Source: Limnomonas spitsbergensis
Taxonomy: Eukaryota; Chlorophyta; Chlorophyceae; Chlamydomonadales
NCBI GenBank assembly: GCA_037349105.1
Contig: JAYJMM010000087.1
Span: 558,001-622,000 of the forward strand
Length of the DNA: 64,000 nt
Direction: 5' to 3'
Both the position numbers and the translations under genes were made by a program. How positions within the stretch are numbered: position 1 is the stretch's first letter; each line of letters starts with the position of its first letter. Shown here in pieces: positions 22,020 through 33,400 of this stretch. The notes beneath the pieces were generated by a model. The model ran no database searches. It was given only the letters and a program-made list of their open reading frames with translations, and was not told the DNA's origin.

Positions 22020-22870
22020 ACATGGATGCTTGTTTTGTGTCGCGTCACACCCATCGAAACAAGCTCGTGAGTTGCTGACACGAAGCTGTAACAACGCCAG
22101 ATATCGGGGTGGATGGCGCGACCTTCGTTCAACACGATGCTTTCGATACGTGGTGAAATTCGGCGTCGTTACCAGTAAGGCAGGCACTCGAGCCTCCCGC
22201 CGCCTGTTCTTCTTAGATTTATCCACAGTATTTTAGAATGCGCACTAAACTTCTAGAGGGATGACGGTCGGCCACCTCTGGGCCGATGGGGACCAAACCT
22301 CAACGGTCGGCGAGGCGGTGACCTAATAAGCAGCAGGGCTTGCTGCACGAGGCATCCCTGGCCACAAAATGTATTACATTGCACTGCACCGGCATTCATG
22401 CATGTTTAACCAGCCATATCAGAGATTAATTTCGGACCACTCTCCTGTCCATCTCATCTAAGCCCATCACCTGGTGACATAGATCATTGGTGGATTTGTG
22501 AGGAAGCCCATGCATTCAGAGATCAGGCACCCATGCGTGCAGCAGCCACTCATGCACGCATCATCTACCCATGCATGCAACAGCCAACCATGCGTCCTGT
22601 AGCCACTTAGGCTTGTAACAGCCACCCATGCTCGCAACCGCTACCCATGCATGCAACAGCTACCCATGCATGCAACAGCTTCCCATGCATGCAACATCCA
22701 CCCATGCATGCAACAGCTAACCATGCGTCCAGCAGCCACATAGGCATGTAACAGCCACCTATGCATGCAACAGCTAACCAAGCGTCCAGCAGCCACTTAG
22801 TACACTTAGGCATGTAACAACCACCCATGCTCGCAACAGCTACCCATGCATGCAACAGCTACCCATGCTT
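22020..22870 (+). repeat. Third, partial copy of the arm sequence
   Basis: 22025-22460 matches 15690-16110 closely (CATCGAAAC, the CCTCAACGG and GGCGAGGCGGTGACCTAA blocks, the GGCATCCCTGGCCACAAAATG block). The ~20-bp CCCATGCATGCAACAGCTA minisatellite follows at 22520-22870. The ARM part is absent, so the leader-plus-minisatellite block moves or duplicates on its own. It may be an interspersed element. Confidence 0.8.
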
Positions 22871-22874
22871 GCGA

Positions 22875-23322
22875 AGTTTTGTGAAGTTTTTACAGTCCAA
22901 CAGAGCATCACACTTGATGCATGGGACATGTGCCCGTAAACCGGAACAGGCACTTGATACACTAGGACAAAAAGCAAAAACCAGTGACCCCCCTGGGCAA
23001 GCAACTAGCACACAATTACGACAGTGGCATGGGAATGAACCCCATAGTGCAGAACATAAGCCCCAGCCATAAAACACGACGTGGGTGCAAAAGAGTTCGA
23101 TTGAGCACCGCCTAGAGAGTTACGGGAGAGACAAGACTTTTGGCAAAGTTTTGAGATGATTCTCTCTTTTCATCATACACTGAAAGATAAACAACCAAAT
23201 TTCTTCCAGAACACATATGCAGAATCCGCTGCATTTAGTTTGCCCCACACTCCATTTGCGTACCGTTTCATGGCCTCATCCTCGTCCTCTAGGAAATTAT
23301 GGCAAGTATGGTTAAACTGAAA
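22875..23322. mobile_element. ~450-bp unique segment inside the minisatellite
   Basis: The CCCATGCATGCAACAGCTA array stops near 22872 and resumes at 23323. The intervening sequence is unrelated to the array, which suggests an insertion. I cannot define terminal repeats or a target duplication, and no protein is recognised. Confidence 0.35.
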
Positions 23323-23444
23323 TGCATGCAACAGCTAACCATGCATCCAGCAGCCACATAGGCATGTAACAGCCACCCAAGCTCGCAACAGCTACCCATG
23401 CATGTAACAGCCACCCTTGCATGCAACAGCTACCCATACATGTA

Positions 23445-24157
23445 CCGTAAAACGCCTTAGACTCCGCGCACCCCGAAAAAAAATAATTATTTCATTAGTC
23501 CGCGCACCCCAAAAAGAATTTAATTTTAGTTTGCGCAGCGACGAAATTTTAATTTAATTTAACGCCGCGCAGCTCAGAATTTAATTGCACATCGCACATC
23601 ACTGAAATAATTTAAATTTTAGTCCGCGCAGCACTTTCAGCCTGTACCGGAAAGCTCAGTTAAAACTTCGTTTGATGCTAGCACCCGCCTGCTAGCAACG
23701 ATACCGTAATCGTCACCCTCCTCCCCCGCCGCTTTTTGGCCTCAGGAAACGTGTGCAACGTAAACGTGGGGGGCTCAGTGGTACAACGCCATGTGGCGGT
23801 CCAACCCGAGGTCTGCGGTTCGGATTCTGTCAATGTTCATGTAGCGCTCTCAATAATGTCACCTATGAGAACCGGGTAGTGCTCATCTGAGTCTGCAGTA
23901 GTGTTGCTGTGCATGGCTATTTGAGCAGACTTGACAAGGATGACTAAACGGATGTCGAATCAAACAGTCGCGCGCTAGCGCACGATTTTTGTAAAAAGTG
24001 CTGTTTTTAATTCATACCGCGCACCCCCAAAATAGTTTTTAGGGCACCTGACTGACGCTCCGCGCAGCGGACTTTTTTGAATTAATATTATCGCGCACCA
24101 TGTCCGCGCACCCCTATAATTATTTAATTTGTGCGCGGAGTCAAAGACGGTTTACGG
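23445..24157. mobile_element. 713-bp non-autonomous DNA transposon with TIRs and TA target duplication
   Basis: The ends are inverted repeats of about 27 bp with three mismatches. The left starts CCGTAAAACGCCTTAGACTC; the reverse complement of the right starts CCGTAAACCGTCTTTGACTC; both run on into CGCGCAC. TA flanks both sides (23443-23444 and 24158-24159). The empty site can be seen in this window: the minisatellite elsewhere reads ACATGTATCAGGCACCC (about 16379-16395), the left flank plus one TA plus the right flank. Subterminal CGCGCACCCC motifs recur at both ends. No transposase is encoded. TA duplication fits the Tc1/mariner-type group; this assignment is inferred. Confidence 0.85.
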
Positions 24158-24159
24158 TA

Positions 24160-24561
24160 TCAGCCACCCATGCGGAGGCGGACAGACCCAGGGCTTTGCG
24201 CCAGAGCTTGCCGGGCTCGCTTCCGTCACAGACGTGGACACGCCACGCAAGCGATGGCATTGCCGTCGCCAGCGGTGGTGGCGGCGCGTTGTCGTTACGG
24301 GGAGGCCTGTCAAATGTGCTTGTGGCGGCCGCGACGTCGCTCGATGTTCACGATGAGGCGCCGCGGCCCCGCTTTGCCTCCATGGGTGGGAGCCTGCCTG
24401 TATGCACCGCTGGCCGGCGCCGCAGCGCCGGAGGCGGTGGCCGGCACAGAGGGAGGCAAGCCCCTTGTGGCAGGGGGGTTGTCAAGGAAGCCTATGCGTG
24501 GCAAGAGTTTCAAGGCAAGCCCGCTTTCAAGGTCGTCTGGCATTGGGGCACCATAGAGTGA
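24160..24561 (+). other. GC-rich open region, possible gene fragment
   Basis: After the transposon and a few bases of minisatellite, a 400-bp GC-rich stretch is open in more than one plus frame (ends near 24556-24561). Translations contain Gly/Ala/Arg-rich text and no family I recognise. It could be a frame-shifted exon remnant or chance. Confidence 0.25.
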
Positions 24562-24574
24562 CCGGAAAATCGGG

Positions 24575-24760
24575 GAACCGGAATTTGAGGAATAATCTGG
24601 AGACGTTGAAACCTTGAAATCCCGGCAGTCTGAAATCCGGAAATCGTGAAATCTGGAAATCGTGAAATCTGGAAATCCGGAAATCTGGAAATCTGAAGAG
24701 CCAAAGCTGGAAATGCAGGACCTGGAAATCCGGAAGTTTGGAGATCCCTAGACTACGGAA
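24575..24760 (+). repeat. ~10-bp GGAAATCTGG-type array
   Basis: Degenerate short tandem units GAAATC(C/T)GG and GAAATCGTGA, about 12 copies, purine-rich. Confidence 0.7.
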
Positions 24761-24944
24761 AATCGGTCATCCGGGATTTCGGAAATTTGGGCGGAGGCCA
24801 CTGGTTTGGTCCCACGGGGGTTGGGGCCTGAAGGTCAGGGCCCCTTCATAGAAAGAAAGCAATGAAGCTGTGCCTTACGAGGAGGTTGGTTGGTGGTTCA
24901 TTGGTGGTAGCCCTACAGAAGAAGGGGGAACTGCAGTGCTTCAG

Positions 24945-25060
24945 ATCTGGTTTGATCAGACCTGCATGGATCAATGCTCCTGCACCTGGATCAGATCTGG
25001 CTGGATCAGATCTGCTGCACCTGGATCAGATCTGGCTGGATCAGATGTGCTGCACCTCGG
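24945..25060 (+). repeat. Short tandem repeat with AGATCTGGCTGGATCAGAT
   Basis: Two and a half copies of a ~41-bp unit, CTGCACCTGGATCAGATCTG followed by GCTGGATCAGAT, preceded by a weaker copy. Confidence 0.7.
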
Positions 25061-27464
25061 GTTCCAATCAGTCTTTCAAAGCTTTAAGAAAACGAAACCA
25101 AAGGTCTGCAGGGCAGCAGTCCCGTACGCATCTAGTCCCATTTTCGGGGTTTATGGGTTTCGAAAACATAGTGAACGAGGAGTTATGACGCCAGAGGAGC
25201 ACGAAGGGTAGTTTGGACGCTCGTGGCAACTCATTGCAGCTCCATAACTTAATGAGGAATGGGCTGCATGCGGTAATTAAAAGTTATTTATTGGTTTGTT
25301 GCCATCTTATTTTAAAAGATTTATTTATGCTTTTCGTTCTTTTAACGAGCACCGGTATGTCCATGTGGTACCGTGCTCGCCTATTCTATGCACCCGTTTA
25401 AAAACTTTAAATAAAAAGGAATGCGCAATTGTATCTAATACATGCTGAGTGTCCTCTTTGCAGTGAAATCATACAATCCTATAAAAGTACGTAATTATAT
25501 GCCCTTGGTAACAGCGCAATGAGCGCATATGTGGCCTTAATTTCTTATATGCGCGCTTGCACAGGCCCTTGTTGGTGGCTTGGAAACTGCTAGTGTGCAT
25601 GTTGCCTTTCTTTTTTTTACATGCGAGCTTAAACATGCCCTTGTTGACAGTGGCTTGGTCTGAACTAATCTCCTGGTCCAAGGTATTTCCAGGTTTTTTT
25701 GTGTCCCTTGCCTTTGACGTCTTATGCATTTAAATCAACAATATCAATATCTGTTTCGCGATTCTTGTCCTAATTGATAATGGAGGAGAGTAAGCAGGAC
25801 CCACCATCCTTACAGTAGGTCTTTACCCGTTAGTTTATTCGTCCATTTTTATGGATTCCTATTTCCTTGTCTAGGCATAACCAGGTGTGGATGCAGGTGT
25901 AGCCAGGTGTGACCCCGACATTAATATATGTGATTCCTCTAAGACTACTGACATGCCACACATGTGTGCACTCGCCAGTACTCCCAGTGTAGTGTTTCAC
26001 ACTTCACCGCGTGACAGATCATCACTTCATCAGATGGCAGGGGTGGGCTACTGGGCCATGAGTGTCGACCAGCATCAGGTGCTACTGAAGCTAGCATGCT
26101 AGTGGACGGCGGCCGAGGCACAGCTGATGAAGGCGGAGGCATCAGGGTTCAGGGATGAAGGGTTCAGAGATGGAGGGTTCTGGGGCTGTCGTTCAGAGAT
26201 GTTGGTTTCATGACTGGCGGGCGATGCCTCTGCCAGGCGATGAGGACGTTTGGCTCATACTGGTACACCAAGTAGTGACACTCGGTACGTCTGGGACTCT
26301 GGGGTGAGGCCAACTGGCCAAGGTCTCCAAGGGCACGTCTGGACGTCTATGGACCCTGCTCAAAACGCTCGGCCAATTCAGTCTGATCAGTAGAGAGGAG
26401 AATCATTGAAGTTTCACACTGGCAGGCTGATCGGTATGATCTGCCATAATGCCATTATTACCGGTATGCCACACTGTGTGTGGCCCACACATACCACAGG
26501 CTGCTCACCTTCTGTGACATGCTATATTGCTATTACATTTGGCCAGGACAGCGTAAGTTCTCCGGCCCTCCTACACTACATCATGCACACAGAACATGCA
26601 GCTCGCTAGATAGAATGGAAGACAACTCTGTATTTTGCCGTCAGGAATCGCAGCCATAACTTTGCCCCCCTGCTTTGACCGTTTGGTAAGTTAAAAAGTG
26701 TGACACCTGACCTGGCACGGGGTGACACGTCGCGCTCACGTGGTACGACGCAGCTTCACAGTATTCCCCCCCCCCCGGGCCCAGGATTCTGTTAAGGGCG
26801 TAAACAAACCTTTCTATCTCCTTTCAAACTCCCCTGCTGGTTCCTGGTATTTTCGGTGTGCGATACAAGGAACGCCGAGGGTGAGCTGAGAGCCTGAGAT
26901 TGCTGCGCTTTGCTCGCCCCCTCATTGTTTCTACCCCAATTGGTTTCCTTTGTCGCTCTCCAGTAAGCCACTCGCTAACCTGCAGCGAACATGAGAGTCA
27001 GGTGCCATGACCTATTAAGAAAGCTAAGCTCTGCCCCCGGTCATGTAAGAGCCTTAACTCTGAATACGACGGTTGCTTACAACCGAATCCGGCTTCGGCT
27101 TCGGCTTCAGCTTCAGCTTCCATCAGCCCCATCGCCTACGACGATAAACACTCCTGCTTCAGCGCGCACGACCACCTCGTAGACTAAATTTGCTTGATCT
27201 GAAGCAATCGGCAGACTTGTCAGAACGTTCAGATTTCAAAAAAACATCATTCGCTGCAGCACGGACAATATTTTGTAGTTGAATTCTCCCCGTGACCTCA
27301 GCGACCGAAAGCCTCCCCATTTCTTCTGTTTAACTTTCTGTTTCTATATCTGCCTTATGATTTCTTGCGCGCGCTCCTGTTGAACGCATAGCCCAGCTCC
27401 CCGATACGAGTAGAGAGCAGCAGCGCCGGGCGATGCATGCGTGATCTACCCCTGAGCGAGCTCG
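25061..27464. other. Spacer and 5' flank of the 5-phosphatase gene
   Basis: No gene recognised. AT-richer at 25230-25850, then mixed. Local points: a C9-C10 run at 26766-26776, a CTTCGGCTTCAGCTTC hexamer-type repeat at 27090-27120, and pyrimidine-rich sequence at 27280-27360. A short ATG-led frame at 26991-27182 could be an upstream ORF in the 5' leader if transcription starts before it. Confidence 0.4.
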
Positions 27465-30400
27465 ATGTCCGACTCCAGCACCTGGATCCCTTTCGGAGAC
27501 GACCCTGTCCCCAATCAGCAACAACAGCAGCATCAGCAGCATGCAATGGGTGAAACCTCGCTGCCTGCCTCGGTCTCCCATGCGGCGCCTGCCGCATGGG
27601 CCGCCCTAACCGGGGGAGCAGCAGCCAGTATCACGAACAACCCTTTCATGGACCTGACCGAACAAGTCGCAGCCTTCGACCCCTTCCATGCGTCCAGACC
27701 AGCTGCGCCTCTGCTGCCATCTGCACCTGCTGTTGCCCCAACCAACCCGTTCTCCAGCGTGAACCCCTTCGCAGCCATGTTTGATGACACGCATCCCATG
27801 CATGAACCCATGCGGCCTCCCCCTCCTCCGCGGACGGGCCCGCCACAGCAGCAGTTCAGCCACCCCCTCCCTGACGACCCGCAGCCGACAGATGTCATCC
27901 AGACAAGAACCTTTGACGCCTTTGCCGACATAACCGGAAAGCAACAGCAGCATCCATCATCATCCTTTCCCCACGCCCCCCCACCCATGTCTTCACGAGC
28001 CTTCGACGAACTGGCTTCTCTGTTCGCACCGAAGGAGGTTCCGGAGCCCTCGCAGCATCTGGCTCAGGCTCACACCGCACCGCCCCCTCCCTCTTACCGC
28101 GAAGCCGTCTCAGTCTCAGTCTCAGCGCTCGCCCCACCCCCGCCGTCATACCAAGAAGCAGTCGCTGTCTCAGCGGCGGCTACGGCGCGGCCGCCCCTCG
28201 CCTGTCTCTCCCGGGCTGCACCTGCCCCCCCTCCACCCTCTTACGAAGAAGTCTTCGGTGGCAGCAGCGGCGGCAGCTCGGCCGACCCATTAGCGCCCGC
28301 TGCGCAACGCCCCGCACCTCCGCCCCCCTACGAGGAGGCCTTCACACCACATCCCACTCCCTTATCCAGCTCCCTGCAGCGGCCTCCTCCGCCGCCGCCC
28401 GTCCCCAAGCGTCCAGTCCCGCCCGTCCCCACCGCCGCCGCCGGCCCCCCTGCCTACAGCTCCCTGTTCGGCCTCAACTCGGCCTCACACGCGCCCACAG
28501 CTCACTCCTCTTTGCACGCCTCTGCATCCTTCCCATCGGCGTTCACAGACGGCGTCTACAAGGGCTCCTTCACCACCAGCGCCTCCGCCCGGCCCTCGCC
28601 GCCGACCGCAGGCGCTTCTGCGCCTTATGCGCTCGGCCTGGCGTTCTCCGCGCCGGTTGGCGGACCGTCCTACGACGAGGTCCGGGACCACCTTTGTGTG
28701 GAGGTGAGGGTGTAGGTATCCTGGGGTCCAGGTTACTAGGCTTAAGGTCCCTGGTGTTTAGGGTTTGTGGTTGATCGGCCTCTAAGGGTGTGCTGTACGC
28801 GCTCGGCCTGGCATTCTCCGCGCCCGTCGGCGGGCCCTTCAAGGCCAATCTCCGCAACCAACGTTGTGTGGAGGCTAGGGTTTAGGCTCCTAGAGTGTGG
28901 AGGCCAGGTTTTAGGCTCCTAGGGTGTGGAGGTTAGGTTTTAGGCTCCTAGGCTGTGGAGGTTAGGTTTTAGGCTCCTAGGCTGTGGAGGTTAGGTTTTA
29001 GGCTCCTAAGCTGTGGAGGCTAGGTTTTAGGCTCCTAAGCTGTGGAGGTAAGGTTTTAGCCCTTTATGGTGTAGGCTCTGGGCCTGAGGGTTTGTGTTTA
29101 TGCTCTTGGGGGGAGCCATACGCGAAGTGTCTGGCGTTTTCCACGTCTGTTTTCAGGCTCCCTGACAACGGGGTCCGGGACCACTCTTTTGTGGAGGTGA
29201 GGGTTAAGTGCACTGGCTGTGAGGTTTAAGGCCTAAAACCTTTAATAACCCTACTTGTGGTTGGGCGAGCAGAATCTTTCAGGTACAAGCAGCCTTAACC
29301 CTGAACCCTGAAACCTTAACCGTACCAGCTGCCTAAACCCTCAACCCTCAACTGACAGGATGTGTCCTGTCTTAAAAGCCTTTTCCCCCCCCCACACACG
29401 TTGCCTGTCTGCAGGTCCTCCTGCTGCCCACGTCTGCTTAGCCCTCAGCCTTAAACCGGATTCCAGAACCCATGACCCTGAACACTGAACCCTTGACCTT
29501 TACCTGAAACCCTAAACCCTTGGCCTTGAAGCCTAGACCCTTCAACCCTCAACCCCACACCCTGTCCACATCTGCTTCTTACGGATCTCACACCCAACAC
29601 CCGGGAATTATTGGCCACCTGGGCCTGTCTGCCGCCATGGACCATGCCTATGAAGATGGCCGTGCCCTCGTGATCTCTGGTCACGGAGTGTTTCCGCATG
29701 CTCCCCTGCCACCCATATGCAGCTGTAACCCAAGACCCGAACCCTTATCCCCTAAACCTGAACCCATAACCCTTCACGATGGCGGTGCTCCCACACCCTC
29801 TGGTCCCGGGGTGTGACTGCCTGTGTCTTGATCCCATGCAGCTCAAACCCCAAAGTGCCTGCCTGCCATGTCTAACATTTGAACCCTTCACCCTTCACCC
29901 TGCTGCCTGCCTACCCTACCTGAAACCCTCAACCCTACACCCTTACCCTGTCTGCCCTGTCCAACCCTCAATTCTCAACCCTTAACCCTGTCTGCCCTGC
30001 CCAACCCTCAACCCTACACCCTTAACCCTGTATGCCCTGCCCAACCCTCAACCCTCAACCCTCAACCCTGTCTGCCCTGCCCAACCCTCAACCCTTAACC
30101 CTGTCTGCCCTGCCCAACCCTCAACCCTCAACCCTTAACCCTACCTGCCCTGCCTTAAACCTCAACCCGCAGCCCTGTCTGTCCTGCCCAACCCTCAACC
30201 CTCAACCCTTAACCCTACCTGCCCTGCCTTAAACCTCAACCCTCAACCCTGATCCCTGATCCCTAAAAGCACTGCAGGCATGTCTGCCCCCCCCCCCCAT
30301 GCATCCCAAAACGGCCGTACCTCCGTGCGTGTTAGTCATCCATGAAGCTCAAACCCCGCAGGCTCAACCCTGAGCCCTGCTACCAGCCCGGCCTGCCTTG

Positions 30401-33400
30401 AACCTAAAAACTAAATGCTCCACCCCACTGCCTGCCCTGCCTTAACCCTAAACTGTTAAACCGCAGGCCCGCCTGCCCCCCATGAATCTCAAGACGGCTG
30501 TGCTGCTGCGCCTACTGGCCATCCATGCAGCTACACCCACAACATATACCCCTAAACCCTGCTGTCCACCCGCCCGCAGGCCCGCCTGCTCCCCATGAAT
30601 CTCAAGACGGCTGTGCTGCCGCGCCTACTGGCCATCCATGCAGCTATGCCACGCCTGCTAGCCATCCATGCAGCTATGCCGCGCCTGTTTGCCATCCATG
30701 CAGCTACACCCACAACATATACCCCTGAACCCTGCTGTCCACCCGCCCGCAGGCCCGCCTGCCCCCCATGAATCTCAAGACGGCCGTGTTGCCGCGCCTG
30801 CTGGCTGCCGGTCGTGACAGCCTGTTCCTGGCACCCTGTGACCGCTGTGCGATGCTGCAGTGGTCTGACGCCAGGACAAAGCTGGAGGTGCGTGCTGGGA
30901 GCAGGGAAGAGGGTGCAGGGTGCGGATATTTAGGGTCAAGGGTTTAGGGCTTAACTTGGTGAAGGGTCAAGGGTTTAGGGCTTCACTAAGTGAAGGGTTT
31001 AGGGCTTAACTTGGTACATGGTGTTCGTATTCAGTTGGTTTTGTTGGGTGCAGGGAGCAGGGAGCAGGGTGCTGGGAGCATTCTAGCTCAATGTTTTCAC
31101 ACTTCCCCACGCTTCCTTCATACTGCTTTCACACTTCATTTACAATGCAGGTCCTGCGGGGCTTTTCGCTACGTTGGAGAACCTTGATACGGCGCCCAGC
31201 GGGACCATGCACTTCCTCCACACTTCCTCCTCACTGCTTTCACATGATATCACCCATCCTACACACTGCTTTCACACTTCATTCACACTGCAGGTGCCTC
31301 GGGACTTCGGCCCAGCCGCGTTGGAGGACCTTGACGCGGCGCCTAGCGGGGCAGTGCACGTCCTCCACACTTCCTCCTCACTGTCTTTCACGATATCACA
31401 CTTCTTACACACTTCATTCACACTGCAGGTGCCGCGGGGCTTGGCCCGAGCCACCTTGGAGGATTTTGACGCGGCACCCAGTGGGGCAGTGCACGTTCTC
31501 CACACTTCCTCCTCTCTGTCTTTCACGATTTCACACTTCTTACACACTTCATTCACACTGCAGGTGCCTCGGGACTTCGGCCCAGCCACGTTGGAGGACC
31601 TTGACGCGGCGCCTAGCGGGGCAGTGCACGTCCTCCACACTTCCTCCTCACTGTCTTTCACGATTTTACACTTCTTACACACTTCATTCACACTGCAGGT
31701 GCCGCGGGGCTTGGCCCGAGCCACCTTGGAGGATTTTGATGCGGCGCCCAGCGGGGCAGTGCACAGTCCGGTCGAGTTCGGCGGCGTTGGGGGCGGTGGC
31801 GGCGGCAGCGGTGCTGCTATTGGCGGTGGCGGTGCGGGTCCTAGCCATGATAACATTACGGCTCTCCTCTCTGATGAGCTGACAAACACCCTGTGGGCAG
31901 GTGCGTATAGCTGTTTGGGGTTAAGGGTTTAGACTGAAGGTCCAAGTGTTTAGGGTTTCGTGTTTAGGATTCAGGGTTTAGGCTTGAGAATTGAGGGTTG
32001 AAGATGAAGGGTTTAGGCTTGAGGGGGTAGGTTAAACCCTGTGCATTCAAGCGCTTCACCAGGTGGTGGCGCGGCTCCTAGCCAAGATGACATCACAGCT
32101 CTCCTCTCTGATGAGCTGACAACCACCCTGTGGGCAGGTGCGTATAGCTGTTTGGAGTTGAGGGTTTATCCTGAAGGTCCTAGTGTTCAGGCTTGAGGTT
32201 TTAGTGTCTATGTTTAGGGTTTATGGTTTATACTGAAGGACCTAGTGTGTATGCTTGATGGTTAAGTGTTGATGTTTAGGTATTAAGGTTTATACTGAAG
32301 GTCCTAGTGTGTAGGCTTGATGGTGTAGTGTTAAGGCTTGAAGGTTGAGGGTTGAGGCTGAAGGGGTTGGGTTTTAGGGTGTAGGGTAAACCCTGCGCAT
32401 GCAAGCACTTCACCAGGTGGTGGTGCGGGTCCTAGCTATGATGACATCTCCTCTCCTCTCCTCTCTGATGAGCTGACAAACAACCTGTGGGCAGGTGTGT
32501 GGTGCTTTCTGGGTTAAGGTTGAAGGGTTTAGGGTGAAGGGTTTAGACGAGCTGTCAAATACTTTGTGGGCATGTATGCTGCCCTTAACTTCCACCCCCC
32601 AGTATTTAAACCTCAACCCTCAGCGCTGAACCCTGGGCCCTATACCCTCTACCCTGATGCGTGATCCCTCAACCCTCAACCTCCAACCCTCAACCCTGAT
32701 CCCTCACCCTTTCACTTTCAACCCTAGCACCTGATCCTTGATTCCTGGTCCCTTAAACCTCAACCTCCTACCCTCGAACCTCAACCTGAAACCCTTAACC
32801 CTTAACCTTGATCCCGCAAACCTCAAACCTGCTATCTTAACCTTGATCCTTGATTCACAACCCCCGATTCCCTGAACCCAACCTCCCTCAGGTCATTTGA
32901 GTGGTTGTGTCTCCCGCTGGTCCCTCCAGGAGCAGGGTTCCGGAGCAGTGTGGATGCAACAGTGGGGAGGCAGCCGGATAGGATCTGTGAGTTGTACAAC
33001 AGCAGTACAGCATACCACTATGCCCCCCCTGTATCCTATTTTTCTGCCCCCCCTCCTCCCCATAAACCCTGCTTTTCTGCCCCCTCAAACCCTTGGGGTT
33101 TTGCATCCCCCATACACCCAATGCCCCCCTCCCCTACCTCTTAATAAATTGACCCTAAACCCTCGGGTTGCTTTGCAGTTTCACACATTGACAGTACTTA
33201 GGTAGGTATTAGGGTCGAGCCTTCACCCTTGACCCTATAACCTGGACCCTAAGCCCTCGAACCTAACCCCCAAGGGCATGTACAGTAAGTTTATACAGTG
33301 TGTTGCTGATGAACATTGCCTTGTATACAATGTATTGCTGATGTACTTTATGTGTGTACAATGTCTTGCTGATGTACAGATTGTCTCGCTCGCTATCACG

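Noticed and set aside
23760..23840. tRNA-like sequence (GGGGGGCTCAGTGGTA ... GCGGTTCGGATTC)
   Set aside because: The box A and box B resemblance is partial, the D stem does not pair and the anticodon arm does not fold. At most it is a decayed tRNA-derived piece inside the TIR element.
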